Assembly: GCF_001070855.1 (NCBI RefSeq)
Contig: NZ_JVLH01000009.1
Location: forward strand, 372,001-436,000
Length of the DNA: 64,000 bases
Source: Trueperella pyogenes
Lineage (GTDB): Bacteria > Actinomycetota > Actinomycetes > Actinomycetales > Actinomycetaceae
Reading direction: 5' to 3'
Positions 54,010 through 62,200 of this stretch are shown here, piece by piece. The notes under the pieces are model-generated. The model did not search any database. It saw only the letters and a program-made list of their open reading frames with translations, and was not told where the DNA came from. A program made the translations under genes and the position numbers. Every line of letters starts with the position of its first letter. The first letter of the stretch is position 1.

Positions 54010-54615
54010 ATGTTCTCGATTCCAGAAAACCTGCCCCTAGAAATCGCTCCTTTGGCTTGGATGCTTGGCCCGTGGAAGGGCTGGGGAATGCTCAGCATCG
54101 ACGAAGGTGATGACCAGCCAATTTATGAAGAGGCAGAAGGTACGATCTGCGGAAAGCAGATGAAGCTTGTCACGCGAATCTACTCTGCAACTGCCCGCGA
54201 AAGTATCGATCCGATTTGGGATGCGGCCCGCGGTATTGCGGCGCTGGAAATCGGCGAACTGATGCGTGAAGAAACTTTGTACGTCTCCTTGCTTCCCGGT
54301 TCCGGTGTGCTGCCTGAACCCGGTCAGTATGAAACCCGTGAAATGGTCGCGCAGGGTGCTCAAAGTGATGGTTACAGCGCTCGCTGGGTTGGTCGTTCCA
54401 TGGGACCGCGAATTCAGATGGAGACTGATCTGCTGATTCGTGACCCAGAGGCCGCAGAGTTTGAGCGTTTTTCGCGCATGTATGGCCTGGTCGCGGGCGA
54501 AATGCTCTGGGCGAATGAACGCCAGGGAAATGACCATGAAAGTCATGTTGAGCTTTCTGGACGACTCATGCGCGTTGACGTCGTCGATGAAACTGAGCAA
54601 AAGGATGGCGAGTAA
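54010..54615 (+). CDS. Nitrobindin-like haem-binding beta-barrel protein (FABP/THAP4 family)
   Basis: A 201-residue protein of the ten-stranded nitrobindin barrel family, of which mycobacterial members bind haem and isomerise peroxynitrite. The defining N-terminal motif is AWMLGPWKGWGML (G-x-W-x-G-x-G), and later strands include EETLYVSLLPGSG, a proline-rich loop, and SHVELSGRLMRVD. The haem-ligating His usual near the C-terminus may be His178 in NDHESHVELSG, though this is inferred. It is directly followed by ygfZ, a common actinobacterial pairing. Confidence 0.8.
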   Translation: MFSIPENLPLEIAPLAWMLGPWKGWGMLSIDEGDDQPIYEEAEGTICGKQMKLVTRIYSATARESIDPIWDAARGIAALEIGELMREETLYVSLLPGSGVLPEPGQYETREMVAQGAQSDGYSARWVGRSMGPRIQMETDLLIRDPEAAEFERFSRMYGLVAGEMLWANERQGNDHESHVELSGRLMRVDVVDETEQKDGE

Positions 54616-55791
54616 GTGACACAGAGCGAAACGCAGTGGAAGTCTCCTCTGGCGACGCTTCCGGGCGCGGTCGCCCTTGAAGACCTAGAAGGCGATGTCG
54701 CTTGTGGTGTAACTGCTCACTACGGTGATCCTTCTGGGGAACAGTGGGCCCTAGAGGCAGGTCGAGCAATTACCGACCGTCCGGACCTAGCTGTTGTCGA
54801 AGTGTCTGGTCCTGATCGACTGACGTGGCTGACCTCAATTTCAAGCCAGGTTTTAACGGGAATGGCTCCCGGAGAATCACGCGAACTGCTGATTATGAAC
54901 CCCCAGGGGCATATCGAGCACGCATGCGGGGCCATCGATGATGGTGAAATTCTCTACCTCATAACCGAGGCTTCTGACGCCCAAGCATTGGCTGATTGGC
55001 TCAATTCCATGCGTTTTGCGCTTCGTGTCGAAATGACGATTTCACAGCGCTGGTGGTTGGTTGGAAGCATCGGGGATAGTGGAGTTTCCCAGTGCGATCA
55101 GGTCGCGCTGACATGGAATGATCCTTGGCCGGGAGTTGTCGATGGGGGAGCGGCGTATTACCAGGGGAAGCACCCGGGCGAATCACTTACCTTCCATATA
55201 CACCTTGTCCCAAGGGAGCAAGCCTCCGAATTTTGGCGCGCGTGGAGTGAAGCTGCGCCAAAGCGTCGGGCAGCGGGAATAGCAGCATGGGAAGCAACGC
55301 GGATTGCTGCGTGGCGCCCACGTTTGGGACATGAGACTGACGCGCGCTCGATGCCGGCCGAACTGGACTGGTTGCGTACTGCGGTTCACACCAATAAGGG
55401 GTGCTACCGAGGACAAGAAGCTGTTGCTCGGATCTTGAACCTCGGGCGTCCCGCAAGGCGCTTGGTCTTCCTGCAATTGGATGGTTCCAGGGGAGATCTT
55501 CCAAATCCGGGACAATTCATCGAAGTGGGTGGACGTCGCGTGGGTGTGGTGACATCGGTTGCTCGTCACGCTGATATGGGGCCGATTGCTCTTGCTGTGG
55601 TTTCACGCGCGCTCTCACCTGATGTCGTTCTGGACTTGGATGGAATTGCAGCAGCGCAAGAACTTATTGTCCCGATCGACGGGAAGTCCTCGGTGTCACC
55701 GAAGGAACGTCCGGGGGCAGAACTGCACAATCCAGATCTGCGCCGGCCAGATGTTCCCGCACTCGGCGGAAAATCAATCGGCGGACGGTAA
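54616..55791 (+). CDS. ygfZ: YgfZ/GcvT-like folate-binding protein (Fe-S cluster maintenance)
   Basis: A 391-residue protein of the tetrahydrofolate-binding GcvT-like family, needed for repair or assembly of some iron-sulfur enzymes. The diagnostic motif NKGCYRGQEAVAR is near residue 265, with the functional Cys. The N-terminal part has VVEVSGPDRLTWLTSISSQVL and NPQGHIEHA. GTG 54616 follows directly on the stop of the previous gene, so translation is coupled. Confidence 0.9.
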   Translation: MTQSETQWKSPLATLPGAVALEDLEGDVACGVTAHYGDPSGEQWALEAGRAITDRPDLAVVEVSGPDRLTWLTSISSQVLTGMAPGESRELLIMNPQGHIEHACGAIDDGEILYLITEASDAQALADWLNSMRFALRVEMTISQRWWLVGSIGDSGVSQCDQVALTWNDPWPGVVDGGAAYYQGKHPGESLTFHIHLVPREQASEFWRAWSEAAPKRRAAGIAAWEATRIAAWRPRLGHETDARSMPAELDWLRTAVHTNKGCYRGQEAVARILNLGRPARRLVFLQLDGSRGDLPNPGQFIEVGGRRVGVVTSVARHADMGPIALAVVSRALSPDVVLDLDGIAAAQELIVPIDGKSSVSPKERPGAELHNPDLRRPDVPALGGKSIGGR

Positions 55792-55806
55792 CAGACTCAC
55801 TCATCT

Positions 55807-55854
55807 GCGGAATAATCTGCGGACGAACTGGCGGACGGGCCAGCGGACACAACA
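55807..55854. repeat. Tandem repeat, period 12, before dtd
   Basis: GCGGA(C) begins at 55807, 55819, 55831 and 55843, exactly 12 bases apart, giving four imperfect 12-base units. They fill the gap between ygfZ and dtd. The spacing of about one helical turn would place four copies on one face of the helix, as for a multi-site DNA-binding protein, but a slipped-strand duplication is also possible. Confidence 0.7.
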
Positions 55855-55877
55855 CTTAGGAGCCAAGGAGCACGTCC

Positions 55878-56309
55878 ATGCGTGGAATTTTGCAGCGCGT
55901 CACTCGCGCCTCGGTATCGGTTGATGGTGAGGTAATCGGCGAGTGTCCGGGGCCGGGAGCTCTTGTCCTTGTCGGTGTCACTCACGAGGACACCCTCGAA
56001 CAGGCAAAAACTCTTGCGCGAAAGATCGCAGAATTGCGGATCTTTGAGGACGAGACGTCTATTCAAGATCGCGCAGAGGAAGCCAGCGTCCTGGTGGTTT
56101 CGCAATTTACGCTCTACGGAGATGTGCGTAAAGGGCGGCGTCCTTCGTGGTCGAAGGCGGCGCCGGGACCCGTCGCAGAGCCTCTGGTCGATGCCGTTGT
56201 TGAGGAACTGCGGAACCGCGGAATCCACGTCGAAACCGGGCGTTTCGGCGCAATGATGTCCGTGGAACTAGTAAATGACGGCCCCTACACCCTGGTTATT
56301 GAGGTTTAG
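55878..56309 (+). CDS. dtd: D-aminoacyl-tRNA deacylase
   Basis: Removes D-amino acids wrongly attached to tRNA. The 143-residue protein has the DTD motifs SQFTLYGDVRKGRRPSW and the C-terminal NDGPYTLVIEV; the usual cross-subunit Gly-cisPro motif N-x-G-P-V-T is here N-D-G-P-Y-T. MRGILQRVTRASVSVDG is the normal start. AAGGAG lies upstream. Confidence 0.93.
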   Translation: MRGILQRVTRASVSVDGEVIGECPGPGALVLVGVTHEDTLEQAKTLARKIAELRIFEDETSIQDRAEEASVLVVSQFTLYGDVRKGRRPSWSKAAPGPVAEPLVDAVVEELRNRGIHVETGRFGAMMSVELVNDGPYTLVIEV

Positions 56310-56453
56310 AGAATAGGCCAGATGCACGTCTGGGAAGACGCGGAGTTTCCTCAATGGGCGCTCGCGGAACTCGCGTCAACCGATCGCATCTGCCCTTGGT
56401 GAACAAACGCGCGCACGGCCTCGCTACCCCGTAGTGTGGGACTCAGTGAAAAG

Positions 56454-56481
56454 CAGGTCGCGTGCTTGCGACTGCGACCTG
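56454..56481 (+). promoter_or_regulatory. Inverted repeat in the clpC leader (possible ClgR-type site)
   Basis: CAGGTCGC (56454-56461) and GCGACCTG (56474-56481) form an 8-bp inverted repeat, and GTCGC/GCGAC recurs inside with a six-base gap. ClgR, the actinobacterial clp regulator, binds CGC-N5-GCG type sites; the gap here is six, so the assignment is weak. It could also be a leader hairpin just before the SD. Confidence 0.3.
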
Positions 56482-56498
56482 AATCAGAGGGAGAAACG

Positions 56499-58964
56499 AT
56501 GTTTGAACGCTTTACGGACCGAGCCCGACGGGTCGTCGTCCTCGCGCAAGATGAAGCGCGCAGCCTCAATCACAACTACATCGGTACCGAGCATCTTCTG
56601 CTCGGCCTGATTACCGAGGGTGAAGGCGTGGCCGCGAAGGCCTTGGAAAGCCTTGACATCAATAAGGATGCGGTTCGCGCAGCAGTCATCGACATTATCG
56701 GTGAAGGCGAGAAGCCGGTCGAAGGACACATTCCCTTCACCCCTCGCGCCAAGCGCGTTTTTGAGCTGAGCCTGCGTGAGGCACTGCAGCTCGGCCACAA
56801 CTACATTGGTACCGAGCACCTTCTCCTTGGTCTGCTCAAGGAAGGCGAAGGCGTTGCCTCTCAGGTCCTCATCAAGCTGGGTGCTGATCTGGGCAAGGTT
56901 CGCCAGACCGTCATCGAACTTCTCTCCGGCTACCAGCGCAATAGCGATGATGGTCGCGAAAGCGTCGGTGTTGGCGCTTCCTCCACTGGTTCAGGTCAGA
57001 CGAACTCGGCGATTCTCGAACAGTTTGGTCGTAACCTCACCCAAGCTGCCCGCGAAAACAAGCTCGATCCGGTGATTGGCCGCCGGACTGAAATGCAGCG
57101 CGTCATGCAGATTCTCTCGCGCCGCACGAAGAACAACCCGGTTCTGGTTGGTGAACCAGGCGTTGGTAAGACCGCCGTTGTCGAGGGCCTTGCCCAGGCG
57201 ATCGTTGCCGGTGACGTGCCCGAAACTATCAAGGACAAGCAGATCTACAGCCTGGATATGGGCGCGCTGGTCGCTGGCTCGCGCTACCGCGGTGACTTCG
57301 AAGAGCGCCTCAAGAAGATCCTCAAGGAAATTCGTACTCGCGGCGACATCATCCTCTTCATCGACGAGATCCACACCCTGGTCGGTGCAGGTGCCGCGGA
57401 AGGCTCAATCGACGCCTCGCAAATGCTCAAGCCCATGCTTGCGCGCGGCGAGCTGCAGACCATCGGCGCAACCACCAGCGACGAGTACCGCAAGTACATC
57501 GAAAAGGATGCGGCTCTTGAACGTCGTTTCCAACCGGTGAAGGTTGACGAGCCCAGCGTCGAAGAGACCGTGGGCATCCTCAAGGGCCTGCGCGATCGCT
57601 ACGAGGCCCACCACCGCGTCATCATTACCGACGCTGCGATCAAGGCCGCCGCCGAGCTGGCCGACCGCTACGTCTCTGATCGCTTCCTTCCGGATAAGGC
57701 TATTGACCTGATGGACGAGGCCGGCGCTCGCCTGCGTATTTCCCGCATGACCGCGCCGCCGGAGTTGCGCGAGCTGGACGAGAAGATCGCCGAAGTGAAG
57801 CGCAACAAGGAGTCGGCGATCGACGATCAGGACTTCGAGAAGGCCGCTGCTCTTCGCGACGAGGAGCAGAAGCTGACCGAAGAGCGCAAGCAGAAGGAAT
57901 CCAGCTGGCGCGATGGCTCGCGCGAGGCAATTGCCGAGGTTGGCGAGGATGATATCGCCGAGGTTTTGGCGATGTCGACGGGTATTCCGGTCTTCAAGCT
58001 GACCCAGACCGAGTCCGCGAAACTGCTCAAGATGGAAGACGAGCTGCACAAGCGCGTCATCGGTCAAGATGCCGCGGTCAAGGCTTTGGCTCAGTCGATC
58101 CGTCGTACTCGAAGCGGCCTGAAGGACCCGAAGCGTCCCGGTGGCTCCTTCATCTTCGCCGGCCCGACCGGTGTTGGTAAGACAGAGCTTGCGAAGGCTC
58201 TGGCCGAATTCCTCTTCGGTGATGAGGATGCGCTGATCCAGCTCGATATGTCCGAGTTCTCTGAGAAGCACACCTCCTCACGTCTCTTCGGTGCTCCTCC
58301 CGGCTACGTCGGTTACGACGAAGGTGGCGAGCTCACCGAAAAGGTCCGTCGTCGTCCCTTCTCTGTCGTCCTCTTCGATGAGGTCGAGAAGGCTCACCCG
58401 GATATCTTCAACTCCCTGTTGCAGATTCTGGAAGAAGGTCGCCTGACCGATTCGCAGGGCCGCAAGGTTGACTTCAAGAACACCGTGATCATCATGACGA
58501 CGAACCTGGGTACGCGAGACATCAACAAGGGTGTCCTCACCGGCTTCCAGTCCACCGAGAACATCACTCACGACTACTCACGCATGAAGGCCAAGGTTAA
58601 CGAAGAGCTCAAGCAGCACTTCCGCCCTGAGTTCCTCAACCGCGTGGACGAGGTCGTTGTCTTCCCGCCGCTCGACAAGGAGCAGATCAAGCAGATCGTG
58701 GATCTGATGATCGCCAACCTTGCCAAGCGCATGGAGGCTCAGGATATGAAGCTTCAGATCACCGACGAGGCGCGCGAGCTGCTTGCGGACCGCGGTTTCG
58801 ATCCGGTTCTGGGTGCTCGTCCGCTGCGTCGCGCGATTCAGCGTGATATCGAAGATGCGCTTTCCGAGCGTATTCTCTTCGGCGATATCCTTCCGGGACA
58901 GGTTGTCACTGTCGGCGTGAAGGGCGAAGGGGCAGAACGCGAGTTCACCTTCAACGGTCAGTAA
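56499..58964 (+). CDS. clpC: ATP-dependent Clp protease ATP-binding subunit ClpC
   Basis: An AAA+ unfoldase feeding ClpP1P2, 821 residues. Two Clp_N repeats ([20 protein letters not shown] with [14 protein letters not shown]; then [34 protein letters not shown]) are followed by the first AAA+ module (Walker [10 protein letters not shown], Walker [15 protein letters not shown]), a middle domain with a UVR motif, and the second AAA+ module ([35 protein letters not shown]) with the GYVGYDEGG pore loop. ATG 56499 follows AGAGGGAGA; the frame is open 63 bases upstream but without an SD. It is essential in many actinobacteria. Confidence 0.97.
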   Translation: MFERFTDRARRVVVLAQDEARSLNHNYIGTEHLLLGLITEGEGVAAKALESLDINKDAVRAAVIDIIGEGEKPVEGHIPFTPRAKRVFELSLREALQLGHNYIGTEHLLLGLLKEGEGVASQVLIKLGADLGKVRQTVIELLSGYQRNSDDGRESVGVGASSTGSGQTNSAILEQFGRNLTQAARENKLDPVIGRRTEMQRVMQILSRRTKNNPVLVGEPGVGKTAVVEGLAQAIVAGDVPETIKDKQIYSLDMGALVAGSRYRGDFEERLKKILKEIRTRGDIILFIDEIHTLVGAGAAEGSIDASQMLKPMLARGELQTIGATTSDEYRKYIEKDAALERRFQPVKVDEPSVEETVGILKGLRDRYEAHHRVIITDAAIKAAAELADRYVSDRFLPDKAIDLMDEAGARLRISRMTAPPELRELDEKIAEVKRNKESAIDDQDFEKAAALRDEEQKLTEERKQKESSWRDGSREAIAEVGEDDIAEVLAMSTGIPVFKLTQTESAKLLKMEDELHKRVIGQDAAVKALAQSIRRTRSGLKDPKRPGGSFIFAGPTGVGKTELAKALAEFLFGDEDALIQLDMSEFSEKHTSSRLFGAPPGYVGYDEGGELTEKVRRRPFSVVLFDEVEKAHPDIFNSLLQILEEGRLTDSQGRKVDFKNTVIIMTTNLGTRDINKGVLTGFQSTENITHDYSRMKAKVNEELKQHFRPEFLNRVDEVVVFPPLDKEQIKQIVDLMIANLAKRMEAQDMKLQITDEARELLADRGFDPVLGARPLRRAIQRDIEDALSERILFGDILPGQVVTVGVKGEGAEREFTFNGQ

Positions 58965-59023
58965 GACCAATAGCGGTGGTGCTCCTTGGGTAGTCCCCCT
59001 TGAGTTCGCCGTGACTTGTTGTA

Positions 59024-59080
59024 CGAGGCCGGGCGGGGGTCTGCGAGAATTGTTGCGCAGGCCACCGCCCGGTTTGTGTT
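59024..59080 (+). terminator. Terminator after clpC carrying the CGAGGCCG word
   Basis: CCGGGCGG (59029-59036) pairs with CCGCCCGG (59065-59072), and CTGCG (59041-59045) pairs with CGCAG (59056-59060) within. The 5' shoulder is CGAGGCCG (59024-59031). TTTGTGTT follows. Confidence 0.75.
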
Positions 59081-59278
59081 CGATTCAAACTGAGGCACTC
59101 AGTACATACATGAATGTAATTTGTAAGAGTTTTTCCGCGAAATATTGCGGAAGAATTAAAAACAGTCAATGTGATCTTTGACTTTAGTTCTTCAAATGAG
59201 GGTGCCTCGTGGGACACTAAAAGAGGTCAAATAGAAGAATAACTTCCCCTACCCATCAGCAAGAGTGGTGAAAAATAT
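59081..59278 (+). other. AT-rich upstream region of the Ig-like surface protein gene
   Basis: About 200 bases without a gene. It holds TTCCGC/GCGGAA (around 59138-59158) forming a hairpin with loop GAAATATT, and a long-range pair TGAGGCAC (59090s) and GTGCCTC (59200s). The low G+C content compared with neighbours would suit a regulated promoter or Lsr2 binding. No promoter was assigned with confidence. Confidence 0.4.
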
Positions 59279-62200
59279 ATGAAGCAGCAGCATGGTGCAT
59301 CCGCATCGCGCGTTAATCGACGCCGTCTTCCGGCTGCGTTGGTTGCTGCTTTTACTGTTACCGTCTCGACTCTTGCCATCCTTCACCAGGGCGTAACGAC
59401 CGCTGAAGTCGATGTCGATGATGGCGGAATTTGGGTGACAAACTCTTCGAAACGACTTGTTGGCCACCTGAACTATGATTCTCGGATTCTTGACGGTGCC
59501 CTGCGCACAAAAACAACCGAATTCGATATCGGTCAATCGGGCAATGACGTCAGCTTCACGGATAAAACAAGCCACTCCGTTGCCCCCATTGACGTTGCTC
59601 AAGTTTCGGTAGGAGCTGCGACCTCGCTTCCTGAAAATACGAAGGTAGTCCAAGGTGGATCACGACTTGCGGTTATGGATCCTTCCCAAGGTCAGGTCTG
59701 GCTTGCTCAAGTGTCCAGTCCTTCCGGTACTGCCTATACAGATGAGGGCGCGCTGGCAAGCGATATGGAGCAGGGCGCTGTTGCTGTTTCGCAGAAGGGC
59801 ACTCTTTTTGCGATTTCAGCCCAAGCCGGCCGCCGTATTACCGTCACCCGCGAAGGCCAACTGGACCGCCTGAAATCGCAGGACGTTGAGGGGCTTTCAG
59901 GCAACGCTGAACTGGTCATGACTGCAGTGGGAGAACAGTCCGTTGCTTTAGATAAGCGAAATCGTGTTCTGGTTCTTCCCGATGGAAAGCTTCGCAACCT
60001 TGCCGATGATGGCATCAGCGGAAACATCGCTCTGCAAGAATCTGGTCCGGAATCGTCGTCTGTGCTTCTTGCAACCGACCGTGAATTGATCTCCATCCCT
60101 CTTAAGGGTGGAGCGGCTACGAAGATTCCGGCGTCGAATGATGGTGCATCGGGTACGCCTTCTCGTCCTGTCTTCCATAAGGGTTGTGGCTACGCCGCAT
60201 GGTCAAAGTCCGGTGCATACCTGCGAAACTGCACCGATCCCAGCCTCAATAAACAGATGACAGTTGACTCACTGAAGTCAGCTCAATCAATTGTTTTTAG
60301 AACAAACCGCACGCGCATTGTTCTCAATGACACCACATCGGGATCGGTGTGGATGCCCGAACACGACATGGTCTTGATGAACGATTGGGACCAGATCGAA
60401 TCCCAACTTGAAAAGAAGGAAAAGCAAGAGGACTCTCCTCAGGTCACGGATCAGATCGCAGACCCAGAGCGAAAAGAGCAGAACACTCCTCCCGATGCGG
60501 TTAATGACGACTTCGGCATTCGCCCCGGTCGAACCACTACGCTTCCCGTCCTGAACAATGACTCTGATGCGGACGGCGACGTCCTGACCGCTCGTCCAGT
60601 CACCGACCCGCAGTTTGGGAAGGTCACGCGTACCCGCGGCGGGCGAGCTCTTCAAATTACGGATGTTCCCGATAATCAGACCGGCAGCACGTCCTTTACT
60701 TATGAGGCATCCGACGGTAAAGCGGTTGCCACCGCTCGCGTGAATGTGAGTGTCCACCCGTGGGAGATGAATTCGGGGCCAAAGCAGCTTCGCGATCCCG
60801 GCGTCACTCTGGGTAACCGTGCTCAAATTGAGTACAACGTGTTGAATGACTGGCAAGACCCAGATGGTGACCCCATCTTCTTGGCGAATGCTCATGCGCC
60901 AGAAGGTATTGAACTTCAATTCCGCGAGGAAGGAACCCTTCAAATCCGAGATCTCGGTGCGAGCGTGGGTGCGCACACGATCACCCTTGAGGTCTCAGAC
61001 GGCCGTCAGAGTACCACTGGCACCCTCACTGTTAATGTTCAGAACCCCGGAAACTTGCCTCCCGTAGCGAACGCAGACTTCTACGTCGCGCGTGCTGGTG
61101 AAGTAGCGACAATTTCCCCGCTAGCAAATGACACTGACCCCAACGGAGACAACCTGTCCCTGGTTGCTCTTTCAGTTGCGCCCGCGGGAAGCCAAATTAC
61201 ACCCGATCTTGAACTGGGAACGGTAAATTTCGTTGCCCAAGCTCCGGGTTCCTACCAATTCACCTATACCGTTTCCGACGGTCCTTCGACCGCTCTGGGT
61301 GTTATTCGCGTTGACGTTGTCGAGGCCGATCAGCAGGCAGTTCCCGTCGCTGAGGATGACCTTGCCGTCCTGCCCGCAGGCGGCTCTGCACTGGTTGCGC
61401 CCCTGAATAACGACTCAGATCCCGCTGGTGGCGTGCTGGTCGTCCAAAGAGTTGAAGTTCCTGCAAATCTCGGCTTGGAAGTGACTCTGGTCGACCGCCA
61501 TCTGTTGCGCATTACTGCCCCCGGCGGCCTCGAGAGCTCAGTGTCCTTCGACTATGTCGTCTCCAATGGTACGAATACCGCTAAGGCACGAATAACCGTC
61601 GTTCCAACTAGCGCACAGGACACGAAGCAACCTCCCGAGTTGCAGCCAGACCGCACGCGCGTACGTGTTGGCGATATCGCCTCGGTTCCAGTGCTTGCCA
61701 ACGATCGTTCTCCTTCCGGTTTGACCTTGAAGGTCGACCCGAACCTCCAATTCACCCCGAACGAGGCCGTGGGCACCCCCTTCGTGACGGGCAACTTGGT
61801 CCGCCTTGAAGCGGGGAACACCCCGGGCGTTATGCACGTTGCCTACACGGTGCGCGACAGCGCTGGAAATATGGCGACGTCGACCGTGACCTTTGAGGTT
61901 CTTCCCAAGAGCGGAACCAATGCACAACCGCAGCCGAAGGCACTGACTGCCTGGGCTGTGAGCGGTGAAACGACCCGTATTCCGGTGCCTTTGAACGGCA
62001 TTGATCCCGATGGTGACTCAGTGACTCTGGTTGGTATTGAACAATCCCCAACCAAGGGCACTGTCGAGCTTGGCGTGGACTGGCTGCAATACACCCCGGC
62101 GCCCAATACGACGGGTACCGATGTCTTTACCTACATCGTTGAGGATCGTCAGGGGAAGCAAGCTTCTGCACGTGTACGCGTGGGCATTGCCCAGCCTGCA

